Shown: piece by piece, positions 36,787-46,474 of the stretch
Layout of the letters: each line of letters opens with the position of its first letter
How positions within the stretch are numbered: position 1 is the stretch's first letter
Assembly (NCBI GenBank): GCA_965214485.1
Contig: CBDCBW010000001.1
Location: forward strand, 13,627-77,626
Direction of reading: 5' to 3'
DNA from: JANQRZ01 sp965214485
GTDB taxonomy: Bacteria > Bacteroidota > Rhodothermia > Rhodothermales > JANQRZ01
DNA: 64,000 bases
Notes under the pieces: generated by a model
The model's input: the letters and a program-made list of their open reading frames with translations, nothing else
Told to the model about the DNA's origin: nothing
The model's database searches: none
Position numbers and translations under genes: made by a program

Positions 36787-37050
36787 CTATCGGTACACCT
36801 CCCGCCGATTCCCCACCTTTACCACCTCCACGACGAGCACGTCGTCGGATACGGTGTAGACGATCCGGTAGCTTCCCTGACGGACGCGGTAGGCCTCTTG
36901 CCCTGCGAGCTTCGCGCAGCCCGGCGGACGCGGCTCCTCTGCCAGCGCGCCGATCCGTGCCACGATGCGTTGCCTGTCCTTCTTCCGCGAGATCGCCCGA
37001 ATCTCCTTTGCTGCGCTCCGCTTGATCTCGATCCGGTAGCGCTCCGGCAT
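36787..37050 (-). CDS. RelE/ParE family toxin
   Basis: 87-aa type II toxin. YRIEIKRSAAKEIRAISRKK, RIVARIGALAEEPRPPGCAKL and the C-terminal YRVRQGSYRIVYTVSDDVLV with VVKVGNRREVYR match RelE, an mRNA interferase acting at the ribosome. The terminal Arg/Tyr residues of the active site are present. Its ATG overlaps the antitoxin stop (TGATG), so the pair is coupled. It lies downstream of msrA and is followed by a displaced copy of the msrA 3' end. Confidence 0.93.
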   Translation of the reverse strand: MPERYRIEIKRSAAKEIRAISRKKDRQRIVARIGALAEEPRPPGCAKLAGQEAYRVRQGSYRIVYTVSDDVLVVEVVKVGNRREVYR

Positions 37051-37286
37051 CAGATCGCGCCTTCGGTTTTCAGCTTCCGGACGAACGACTCGAACGAAAC
37101 CGCAGGCTCGTCCGCACGCTCTGCGAGCGCGGCGAGATCGTCGGCATCCTCGGCGAGCAGCACCCGGACGGCCTCATTGACGACGTCCGAGATGGACCGC
37201 TCGGTGGCGGCAGCCTTGAGGCGGAGGGCCTTGTGGAGCGCGGAGTCGAAGTAGACTGTGGCGCGCTTGGGAGGGGGCGTGGGCAT
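37050..37286 (-). CDS. Ribbon-helix-helix antitoxin
   Basis: 78-aa antitoxin for the following RelE-type toxin. The N-terminal ribbon KRATVYFDSALHKALRLKAA and helices TERSISDVVNEAVRVLL form a CopG/RHH DNA-binding domain; the acidic C-terminus (AEDADDLAALAERADEP) would wrap the toxin. Two 18-bp direct repeats lie immediately upstream of the ATG (37292-37327) and could be its operator for autoregulation. The gene is 105 bp downstream of the msrA stop on the same strand. Confidence 0.92.
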   Translation of the reverse strand: MPTPPPKRATVYFDSALHKALRLKAAATERSISDVVNEAVRVLLAEDADDLAALAERADEPAVSFESFVRKLKTEGAI

Positions 37287-37291
37287 CGGAG

Positions 37292-37327
37292 GGTTCGGTG
37301 TGCAGAAGAGGTTCGGTGTGCAGAAGC
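37292..37327. repeat. 18-bp tandem direct repeat upstream of the antitoxin
   Basis: GGTTCGGTGTGCAGAAGA (37292-37309) and GGTTCGGTGTGCAGAAGC (37310-37327), ending 5 bp from the antitoxin start codon. RHH antitoxins bind repeated sites upstream of their own genes, so this may be an operator; it may equally be one of the many short tandem duplications here. Confidence 0.9.
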
Positions 37328-37391
37328 GCTACAGCGTCAAAACAGCGCCAACACACTGTGGTCAGCCGACGGTTTCGTGGAAGCTCGCACC

Positions 37392-37940
37392 CTACGCCGC
37401 CTCCGGCTTGAGCCGGTCGAGGTAGTGGCGGCGGAGCTTCGAAACCTTCGGCGCGATCACGGCCTGACAGTAGGGCTGGCCGGGGTTCCGGCCGAAGTAG
37501 TCCTGGTGGTGCTCCTCTGCCTCGTAAAACGCGCCGAGCGGAGCCACCTCCGTCACGATGCCGCTGTCGAAGATCTGCTGGTTCGTGAGGTCGGCGATGA
37601 CCTCGTCGGCGACGCGCTGTTGCTCGTCGCTGTCGTAGAAAATGGCGGAGCGGTACTGCGTGCCGGCGTCCGCGCCCTGCCTGTTGAGCGTCGTCGGGTC
37701 GTGGGTGGCGAAGAAGACGTAGAGCAGGTCGCGGAAGGAGACTACGCCGGGGTCGAAGTGCACTTGGACGACTTCGGCGTGGCCGGTGCGCCCGCCGCAG
37801 ACCTCGCGGTAGGACGGGTTCTTGACGTTGCCGCCGGTGTAGCCGGAGACGACGCGCTCGACGCCCTTGAGAGGCTGCATCACAGCCTCGACGCACCAGA
37901 AGCAGCCGCCGCCGAGCGTAGCAATGTGGAGATCACTCAT
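37392..37940 (-). CDS. msrA: Peptide methionine (S)-S-oxide reductase
   Basis: Repairs oxidised methionine in proteins. 182 aa, start ATG at 37940. The active-site motif is GGCFWCVEAV (11-20, catalytic Cys13), with the family segments VVSGYTGGNVKNPSYREVCG, GHAEVVQVHFDP, HDPTTLNRQGADAGTQYRSA and EEHHQDYF. The resolving Cys is in QPYCQAVIAPK. The last 38 bp, including the stop, are repeated 672 bp away on the far side of a toxin-antitoxin pair. It is isolated from other stress genes. Confidence 0.96.
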   Translation of the reverse strand: MSDLHIATLGGGCFWCVEAVMQPLKGVERVVSGYTGGNVKNPSYREVCGGRTGHAEVVQVHFDPGVVSFRDLLYVFFATHDPTTLNRQGADAGTQYRSAIFYDSDEQQRVADEVIADLTNQQIFDSGIVTEVAPLGAFYEAEEHHQDYFGRNPGQPYCQAVIAPKVSKLRRHYLDRLKPEAA

Positions 37941-38039
37941 CGGGAGATCGGGTTCGGTGGAAGGGGAGGCTGCTACGCCCGATCCTCACGCAGGCTCCGT
38001 CGCTGCCGCCCGATCTCCTCACGTCTCGGTAACGTCGGC

Positions 38040-38162
38040 ACCCCCCCGTTCAGTTTGCGGTCACTCGCTACGCTCGCTCTCGGCTTCACCGAACTGTCCC
38101 CCTCGACGAGGGGGACAGCTTCTTGCGCCCTGAGTGCAGCGATGGCGCAAGAGGCGGGGGTC
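38040..38162. repeat. Cloverleaf-like palindromic repeat, copy 3
   Basis: Begins ACCCCCCCG (38040-38048) and ends GCGGGGGT. The centre is CTGTCCCCCTC / GAGGGGGACAG (38094-38118) and the right hairpin CTTGCGCC/GGCGCAAG is perfect but unlike that of copy 2. The element end supplies part of the S46 peptidase stop codon (38161-38163). With copy 2 it brackets msrA and the TA pair in direct orientation. Confidence 0.88.
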
Positions 38163-40257
38163 ACCGCACCGCATCGGCCTCGGCCTCGGTCTCGACGAGC
38201 GAGCCGGTGCGAAGCTCTTGGGCGGCCCGGTCGAGGTCGTAGACGGTGTCAAGCGCTTCGAGCACGGCGCGGGCGTCGACCATCACGTTGCGGCCCCGGT
38301 CGGCGAAGTAGATGTAGTCCCGGCTGAGGCCCTCGATCGTCCGGTCGAAGTTGAGGCCGACGAGGCGGAGGTCGCGGTCCACGGCGGGCGAGCCGGAGTT
38401 GCCGCCGATGGTGTCGGAGGTCGAGACGAAGTTGAGCGGGGTCGAGCGGTCGAGGCCCGGCGGGGCCGGGAGCCACGCCTCGGGGAGCCGCCACTCGGAG
38501 TCCTGCCCGAACGAGGTGTTGCGGTCGTAGAGCCCGAAGAACGTCGTGTGCGGCGGGGCGACGGTGCCGTTGTAGTCGTACCCGCGCACGACGCCGTCGG
38601 TGAAGCGCGGCGAGAAGGTCGCGTCCGGCGGGACATTCGTGCCGTAGACCGCGAACCGCGCCTGCCCGAGCCGACGGGCCACCTCGGCTTCCTGCTCCCC
38701 GACGCCAGCGCTTGCGCTTTGGTAGTCGGCGTAGCGCGGGAGGATGAGGCGAGCGAGCGCAACCGCCGAGTCATCCTCGGGCACCGTCCGAGCAGGCTCT
38801 TCGGCACCCGAATAGACCGAGCCGTCGATGATCGCCTCAGCAGCCGCTTCGGGCGTCCGCCCGTCGAGCAGGGGGTCGATGAACGCTGGCTCGAGGTAGC
38901 GCTGGAACTGGCGGAGTTGGGCAGCGAGATAGGCCCGGTCCAACTCTGGCGGTAGGTCGGCGACGGCGTCTAGCTCGCTACGCAACTCATTCATCGCCCC
39001 GTCCGGCGCACCCGCCTGCTGCATCGCCAGAAGCTGGGCGGCCAGAACCGCCCGGCGCAGCGTGGAGGACGAGAAGGCCGGATTCGTCAAGCCCACGAAC
39101 GCGCTGTACTCCGGCGCGATCTCGCGCTTCCGCCGCTGGACGGTTTCCATCTCGCGGATCAGCCCGCCGTACTCAGCCTGCAAGTCGGCGTCGGACTTCA
39201 CCGCCTGGCGGAACTGCCGCTCGAAGTCGCGGCGGCGCGACATGATGATCTCGTTCGAGAGCGCGTCCTCCCGGCCCTGGTACGCCTTCCGCGCGTTGCT
39301 CAGCCCGAAGCGCTGGTTGCGCACGCTCTCGTCGGGGTGGTCGTCGAGGTAGGCGTCGATGGCGGCGAGGCGTCCGTTGAGAAACTCGAGCACGGCGCCG
39401 ATCTGCACGTCGCGCCGCCATTCAAGCTGGGCGAAGGTGTCGCCCCGGTCTGTCGAGCCGGGGTTGCCGATGACGAAGACGAGGTCGCCGGGCGAGACGC
39501 CCTCGGTGCTCCACGGGAAGTAGAAGTCCGACGTGTCGAGCGGCTCGCCGTCCGGCCCGTAGACGCGGAGCAGCGCGAAGTCGAGCGCGTAGCGCGGGTA
39601 GGTGAAGTTGTCCGGGTCGCCGCCGAAGAAGCCGAGCTGCTCCTCGGGCGCGGCGACGAGCCGGAGGTCGTCGTAGCGCCGGAAGGTGTAGGCCGAGAAC
39701 CGGCCCCCGTTGTAGAGCGAGACGACCTGCACGGTGAGCCCGTCCCCGGTCGCTAGCTCGGCTTCGATCTCGGTGGTCGTAGTGGTGCGCGCATCGGCCC
39801 GCTCGGCGTCGGTCTGCGCCGCGTCGAGCGCGGCATTCATCCGGTCCGTCACGTCGGTGATCTCGACGAGCTGATCGACGTAGAGCCCGGGGACGCGGCG
39901 CTCCTCGCTAAGCGAGCGGGCGAAGAACCCCTCGTCGAGGAGCATCTCCCCCGGCAGCGTCACGTCCACGACGCTGCCGCGCACGCAGTGGTGGTTCGTC
40001 GCGACGAGGCCGTCGCGCGAGACGAACGACGCGGAGCAGCCCGGCAGGCGGAGCGCCGCGAGGCGGGCGCGCTCGAACCACGCGGCGTCCGGGCGCAGGC
40101 CGTAGGTCTCGGCGAGGTAGTCCACCGGCGGGTTCTCGAAGAGCCACATCTTTCCGTTGTCGAGCGGCCCGGCGCGCATCACGTCGGCGTCCTGGGCGGA
40201 GGCAGGCGCGGCGAGGAGGACGGCGAAAAGCAGAGCGAGCAGGCGAGAGATCGGCAT
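38161..40257 (-). CDS. S46 family dipeptidyl-peptidase, DPP11-like
   Basis: Exported serine exopeptidase of 698 aa that releases dipeptides in the periplasm, typical of amino-acid-using Bacteroidota relatives. ATG at 40257, signal peptide 1-22 (LLALLFAVLLAAPASAQ). The catalytic His lies in LVATNHHCVRG (84-94) and the Ser in TIGGNSGSPAVD near the C-terminus. The substrate pocket reads LVGLNFDRTIEGLSRD; an Arg at this point is what distinguishes Asp/Glu-specific DPP11 from DPP7 (Gly) as I recall the family, so acidic P1 specificity is inferred. The frame is open further upstream to 40743 without homology. It is divergent from dnaK. Confidence 0.92.
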   Translation of the reverse strand: MPISRLLALLFAVLLAAPASAQDADVMRAGPLDNGKMWLFENPPVDYLAETYGLRPDAAWFERARLAALRLPGCSASFVSRDGLVATNHHCVRGSVVDVTLPGEMLLDEGFFARSLSEERRVPGLYVDQLVEITDVTDRMNAALDAAQTDAERADARTTTTTEIEAELATGDGLTVQVVSLYNGGRFSAYTFRRYDDLRLVAAPEEQLGFFGGDPDNFTYPRYALDFALLRVYGPDGEPLDTSDFYFPWSTEGVSPGDLVFVIGNPGSTDRGDTFAQLEWRRDVQIGAVLEFLNGRLAAIDAYLDDHPDESVRNQRFGLSNARKAYQGREDALSNEIIMSRRRDFERQFRQAVKSDADLQAEYGGLIREMETVQRRKREIAPEYSAFVGLTNPAFSSSTLRRAVLAAQLLAMQQAGAPDGAMNELRSELDAVADLPPELDRAYLAAQLRQFQRYLEPAFIDPLLDGRTPEAAAEAIIDGSVYSGAEEPARTVPEDDSAVALARLILPRYADYQSASAGVGEQEAEVARRLGQARFAVYGTNVPPDATFSPRFTDGVVRGYDYNGTVAPPHTTFFGLYDRNTSFGQDSEWRLPEAWLPAPPGLDRSTPLNFVSTSDTIGGNSGSPAVDRDLRLVGLNFDRTIEGLSRDYIYFADRGRNVMVDARAVLEALDTVYDLDRAAQELRTGSLVETEAEADAVR

Positions 40258-40489
40258 GGTAGAAGGGGGCAGAAGAGGGGCGGGGAGGCGGGCGCAGGAG
40301 GACAGCAGCGGCGGCGCAGGTCGGAAGCTACGCTCCCTCGCCGCGCCGGTGGCGGCCTCTCGCCGGCTGCCCTGCCATTCTGTCCGGGTCGCCGGGGTGG
40401 CACCGTTCTTGGGAAAAGAGGCGTGCGGGCCGGGCACTCCGCCGGCTCTTCCCTTTTGACAGTTTCCCTTTCGCAACACCCCCATCGCA

Positions 40490-42412
<1,923 letters not shown>

Positions 42413-42432
42413 CGCCGCTCCCGCCCAGCCGA

Positions 42433-42478
42433 AGCCCCGGCTGCCCGCTCGCTCCGAGCGCCGCAGCCGGGGCTTTCT
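42433..42478 (+). terminator. Rho-independent terminator of dnaK
   Basis: AGCCCCGGCTG (42433-42443) and CAGCCGGGGCT (42464-42474) form a perfect 11-bp stem, followed by TTTCTT. It lies 21 bp after the dnaK stop. Confidence 0.92.
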
Positions 42479-42497
42479 TATGGACTACGGGCGATGA

Positions 42498-44495
42498 TTA
42501 CCGCGCGAGCGTCACGCGCTGCACCTCGGCGTAGCGGCCGGCGGTCATCCGCACGAGGTACACGCCCGAGGCCAGACCCGCCGCCTCGAACCGCGCCGTA
42601 TGGCGCCCCGCATCTAGCGGCTCGTCCACCAGCACCGCCACCTCACGCCCGAGCACGTCGTAGACGGCCATTCGCACGTTCGCCGCCTCCGGAAGGGCGA
42701 AGCCGACCGTTGCTGCCGAGGCGAACGGGTTCGGGTAGGCTGCACTCAGCGCGAACGTCTCGGGCACCACCGACGAAGCTGCCGCCGCCGCGTCCGGCTC
42801 AGCAGCCGGTAGCCACAGCGTCACATCACTCACAGTCCACCCCTCTGCCCCTCCCTCACGCGCCGCGCCGGTGACAGTAATCGTGAACGGCTCCGAGTCC
42901 ACGACGAGGTCAGGGAAGCGCCCGACGTTCAGCGTGTAGGTGTAGATGCCTGACGGTGCGTCGCTCGGCACCCGTTGCGTGAAGCTACCAGCGACCGTCC
43001 GCCCGTCCAGTAGTACGCCCGAACGGATCACTTCCTGCGCGACTTGGGCCCCAGCGCGCTCGGCTATAAACCAGAGATCTCCGTCGGCGGGCCGGCTTGA
43101 CGTATTTGTGATGGTGTAGCCGAAAGAGACGGCACCGCCGGAGGGAACGCTTGTGGCAGTTGTCGCTACGGCCGTGAGCTCGCCGCTCAACGGTTGCGTG
43201 CAGGTGTCGGCGAGGACGGTCTGAGGCGAGGTACAGGTACCGTCGGAGGCGTTGTCCGTAATGGTGACAGAGCCGGCGACGCCAGTGAACAGGGGGGGGT
43301 CGCCGGAGATGAGGCCCGAGAGTCCACACGAGCATGCACTCAGCGTACTGTTAGAGACGATGAAGAGGAAGCCGCCGACGGAGGTGAGTCCCTCCAGCCC
43401 CAAGAGCGAGGTCAGCGCGTCGTTGTCCCTGATGGAGAGGTTGCCAGCGACGGAGGTGAGGCTCTCCAGCCCCGAGAGCGACGCGAGCATGGCGTTGTCG
43501 GTGATGGAGAGGTCGCGGCCTCCGACGCCGATGATACCGCCGCCGACGGAAGTGACGCCTTCTAGACCCGAGAGCGACGCGAGCATGGCGTTGTCCTTGA
43601 TGGAGAGGCCGCCGCCGACGGAGGTGAGCCCCTCCAGACCTGAGAGCGAGGCGAGGCTGTTGTTGCCGACGATCTGGAGATTGAGACGGACGGAGGCGAA
43701 ATTATCTAGGCCCGAGAGCGATTCCAGCACGCCATTGCCGGAGATGGAGAGGACGCCACCGACGAAGATGAGGCCCTCTAGACCCGCTACCGCCTCCAGC
43801 GCATCGTTGAACTCGATGGTGACGTAGCCCTCAACAGTGGCGAGATTCTCCAAGCCCGAGAGCGACTCCAGCGCGTCGTTGTTGCTTATGAAGAGAGTGC
43901 TTGCGATGTAGGCCAGGCCCTCCAAACCCGAGAGCGACCTCAGTGCGCCGTTGTCGCTAATGAAGAGGCCGGCCGCGGAAGGAATGTTTTCCAACCCCGA
44001 GAGTGATGCCAGCCCGTCGTTATCGCGGATAGAGAGAGAGCCTTCGATGGAGGTAAGGCCTTCCAACCCTGAGAGCGACACCAGTGCGTCGTTGCGTTGG
44101 ATGCTGACGCTGGTTCCGAAACGTGTGCCGACAGAGGCGAGGCTTGCCAGGCCGGAGAGCGATGCCAGCGCGTCGTTGTCGCTGACGGAGAGGCCGCCGC
44201 CGACGGAGGTGAGCCCCTCCAGACCCGAGAGGGACGCCAACATGTCGTTGTTAAAGATGGAGAAGTCGTTACCAACGGAGATGAGCTCCGAGAGTGGTGT
44301 GAGGTCAGTGATATCGGAGGAGTCGAAAGAGAGCCCGATGGTCAGGTCACCTTCGACTTCGCTGCAGTTGAAGGCGTCAACCTCTGCCTGAGTATCGAGG
44401 GAGACTGCACCGCTGCAAAACTGTGCCCGCACCGGCACGGCGGCAAGGACGAGGAGGGGAGCAAGTACGAAAATGGGAAGGAGGAAACGTCGCAT
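42498..44495 (-). CDS. Secreted leucine-rich-repeat protein with T9SS sorting domain
   Basis: 665-aa surface or secreted protein. Start ATG at 44495, signal peptide 1-23 (FLLPIFVLAPLLVLAAVPVRA). Residues about 30-400 consist of some fifteen LRR-like repeats of about 23-24 residues with consensus LxSLSGLEgLtSVgGxLsIxdN, resembling receptor-L/BspA-like repeats. An Ig-like or transglutaminase-like linker follows (about 430-570). The last 80 residues are a T9SS sorting domain (AYPNPFASAATVGFALPEAA, VYDVLGREVAVLVDE, GLASGVYLVRMTAG). The repeat part is less GC-rich than its neighbours. Ligand unknown. Confidence 0.88.
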   Translation of the reverse strand: MRRFLLPIFVLAPLLVLAAVPVRAQFCSGAVSLDTQAEVDAFNCSEVEGDLTIGLSFDSSDITDLTPLSELISVGNDFSIFNNDMLASLSGLEGLTSVGGGLSVSDNDALASLSGLASLASVGTRFGTSVSIQRNDALVSLSGLEGLTSIEGSLSIRDNDGLASLSGLENIPSAAGLFISDNGALRSLSGLEGLAYIASTLFISNNDALESLSGLENLATVEGYVTIEFNDALEAVAGLEGLIFVGGVLSISGNGVLESLSGLDNFASVRLNLQIVGNNSLASLSGLEGLTSVGGGLSIKDNAMLASLSGLEGVTSVGGGIIGVGGRDLSITDNAMLASLSGLESLTSVAGNLSIRDNDALTSLLGLEGLTSVGGFLFIVSNSTLSACSCGLSGLISGDPPLFTGVAGSVTITDNASDGTCTSPQTVLADTCTQPLSGELTAVATTATSVPSGGAVSFGYTITNTSSRPADGDLWFIAERAGAQVAQEVIRSGVLLDGRTVAGSFTQRVPSDAPSGIYTYTLNVGRFPDLVVDSEPFTITVTGAAREGGAEGWTVSDVTLWLPAAEPDAAAAASSVVPETFALSAAYPNPFASAATVGFALPEAANVRMAVYDVLGREVAVLVDEPLDAGRHTARFEAAGLASGVYLVRMTAGRYAEVQRVTLAR

Positions 44496-44617
44496 GGGAT
44501 CGACGGGATGGAGAAGAAAGACAGGAACGGACGGCACTCTATGCGCAAGTTGCCACTACTTGTGTAACGCAAAAGGCCGTCGCCGTACGCCATCAGACGA
44601 CGGATTTTACAAACGCG

Positions 44618-44709
44618 GTCGTCGCCAAGCCGTGCATGCGGTCGTCGCCAAGCCGTGCATGCGGTCGTCGCCAAGCCGTGCATGCGGTCGTCGCCGAGCC
44701 GTGCATGCT
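44618..44709. repeat. Four tandem 23-bp repeats
   Basis: Units at 44618-44640, 44641-44663, 44664-44686 and 44687-44709, beginning GTCGTCGCCAAGCCGTGCAT; the last differs at two positions. There are no spacers, so this is not a CRISPR array. It lies in the 253-bp gap between the LRR gene start and the AI-2E permease stop, so it is upstream of the LRR gene and downstream of the permease. Confidence 0.96.
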
Positions 44710-44748
44710 GAAAGCTGCCCTCTCGTCAAGCGCAGCGGAGGACCGGTC

Positions 44749-45915
44749 CTACACCCCGCTCGCCCCCGGACGTGTCGGTTCCACGCCCTTGGTAGATTCG
44801 ACAGGTTTGGACCCCTGCGGACCTCCGCCCTCGCCCACCGGCTCCGGCGAGGCGTCCTCGGCCTCGGCCACGGCGTCGTCTAGCTGCCCGAACTCCTCGG
44901 TGAACATCTCCCAGACCGTGATGAACAGCCCGGCGATGATCGGGCCGATGACGAAGCCCGACAGGCCGAAAACGACGATCCCGCCGAGCGTCGAGAACAG
45001 GATCAGGTAGTCCGGGAGCTGCGTGTCGCGCCCGACGAGGATCGGCCGGAGCACGTTGTCCACGAGTCCGATCAGCAGGGAGCCGACGGCCACGAGGATG
45101 ACGGCTTTGAGGACCGAGCCGGTGGCGAAGAGGTAGACCGCCGCCGGCCCCCACACGAGCGCCGAGCCGACGGCCGGGAGCATCGAGAGGATCGTCATCA
45201 CCACGCCCCACAGCACGGGCGCGCCTAGGCCGAGCACCCAGAACATCAGCCCGCCCAGCGTGCCCTGCACGATCCCGACGACGAGCGTGCCCTTGACCGT
45301 CGCCCGCGACACCTGCGCGAAGCGCGCGAACAGCTTCCGCTCGCGCGGGTCGCCGAAGGGCAGCGCGCGGATAAGCGTCTCGATGATCCGGTCGCCGTCG
45401 CGCAGGAAGAAGAACAGCAGGTAGAGCGTGAGCACGAACAGGACGAGCACGTTGAGCGCCCCCTGCCCGAGCGCGATCGCCTGCGAAGCCACGAACTGAC
45501 TGACCGTGACGGCGGTGTTGGAAAGCGTCTCGCGGACGCGGTCCAGGTCGACCTGGAGCCGCCCGAGCTGCTCGCCGGCGAAGCGCTCGAACGCCTCGAT
45601 CGGGGCCGTCACGTCGATGGCCCCGCTCGCCACCCGGTCGTAGACCGTCACCGCCTCCCCGGTGACGGCCATCCCGATCCCGATGAGCGGCAGGATCACC
45701 AGCAGCACCACCGCCACGAGCGTCGTCACCGCCGCGAGGGTGCGCCGCCCGCCGAGCTGGTCGTGCAGCGCTTGGTAGACCGGGTTGAACAGGATCGCCA
45801 GCACCACCGCCCAGAAGACGGGCTCCAGAAACGCCCGCAGCAATCCCAGAAACGCCAGCGTCACGAAGACGACGAGCGCGAGGAACGAGGTGTTTTCCAG
45901 CGTGCGGATACGCAT
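44749..45915 (-). CDS. AI-2E family transporter (PerM-like)
   Basis: 388-aa inner-membrane permease of the AI-2E/UPF0118 family. About eight helices: FLALVVFVTLAFLGLLRAFL, VFWAVVLAILFNPVYQAL, LAAVTTLVAVVLLVILPLIG, a long periplasmic amphipathic region (about 85-150), then LFVLTLYLLFFFLRDGDRII and the C-terminal helices with GLGAPVLWGVVMTILSMLPA and LFSTLGGIVVFGLSGFVIGP. Family members have been linked to autoinducer-2 export, Na+/H+ exchange or other export; substrate unknown. The tail is acidic and Pro-rich. It stands alone with its own start ATG at 45915. Confidence 0.9.
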   Translation of the reverse strand: MRIRTLENTSFLALVVFVTLAFLGLLRAFLEPVFWAVVLAILFNPVYQALHDQLGGRRTLAAVTTLVAVVLLVILPLIGIGMAVTGEAVTVYDRVASGAIDVTAPIEAFERFAGEQLGRLQVDLDRVRETLSNTAVTVSQFVASQAIALGQGALNVLVLFVLTLYLLFFFLRDGDRIIETLIRALPFGDPRERKLFARFAQVSRATVKGTLVVGIVQGTLGGLMFWVLGLGAPVLWGVVMTILSMLPAVGSALVWGPAAVYLFATGSVLKAVILVAVGSLLIGLVDNVLRPILVGRDTQLPDYLILFSTLGGIVVFGLSGFVIGPIIAGLFITVWEMFTEEFGQLDDAVAEAEDASPEPVGEGGGPQGSKPVESTKGVEPTRPGASGV

Positions 45916-45993
45916 CGGAGCAGGCCGCAGGTGGAGCGAGAGGAGTCCTAAGGTAGGGCTAACGCGCAGCGAAAGGCAGTCCCCCCCTCCCCC

Positions 45994-46404
45994 TTACTCC
46001 CGCAGGGCCTCAAACGTACCACTGGGGAGTGGCCCTCCGATGGTAATCGTGCTCCACGTTCCCGAGATTCGGTCCCCGTCGTAGGTGCCGGACAGGTCGA
46101 GACCCGAGTCGGAGGCATTCATGTCCAGCGTAAGACCGATGCCGGTGCCGAGCCGACTCCCCCTGACTACCCCTGACGGCGGCCTGGGATCGGGACGACC
46201 GCCTGCGCCTTCGAGCCGCCACGTCCCGGTGACGGGCTGTGGGCCGTCGGTATTATCCTCCTCGAAAACCAGCCGAAGCTCGCCTTCGAACACGGGCGCA
46301 CCCGCCTCGTCGAGAAGCGAGGCGCTGAAGGCATCGGTGTCGGAGCCGCTGTCGCAGCCGGGGAGGGCCGTCACGAGGAGAGCACAGAGGAGTAATCGTT
46401 TCAT
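45994..46404 (-). CDS. Small lipoprotein of unknown function
   Basis: 136-aa predicted lipoprotein; signal peptide with lipobox LPGC (Cys17). The mature part reads like a small beta-sheet domain with GTWRLEGAGG, GIGLTLDMNASDSGLDLSGT and DRISGTWSTITIGGPLPSGT segments, as in many Rhodothermota lipoproteins that describe no known activity. It is divergent from the DUF3179 gene, with a 70-bp shared upstream region. No family name is certain. Confidence 0.75.
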   Translation of the reverse strand: MKRLLLCALLVTALPGCDSGSDTDAFSASLLDEAGAPVFEGELRLVFEEDNTDGPQPVTGTWRLEGAGGRPDPRPPSGVVRGSRLGTGIGLTLDMNASDSGLDLSGTYDGDRISGTWSTITIGGPLPSGTFEALRE

Positions 46405-46474
46405 CACGGGCGGCGCTCTGGAGGAAGTGGCGGTTACTTTAGCCTCGACCAGCCTCCGCGTTCCTCTCCCGCCG

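Noticed and set aside
37174..37896. Minus-strand 240-aa frame over msrA and the antitoxin
   Set aside because: Off-frame shadow of msrA and the RHH gene; Arg-rich with no domain.
40258..40489. CIRCE/HrcA operator upstream of dnaK
   Set aside because: I find no GAGTGC/TTAGCACTC-type inverted repeat in the gap; only a loose TTGACA.
44618..44709. CRISPR-like array
   Set aside because: The four 23-bp repeats are contiguous with no spacers and there are no cas genes nearby.
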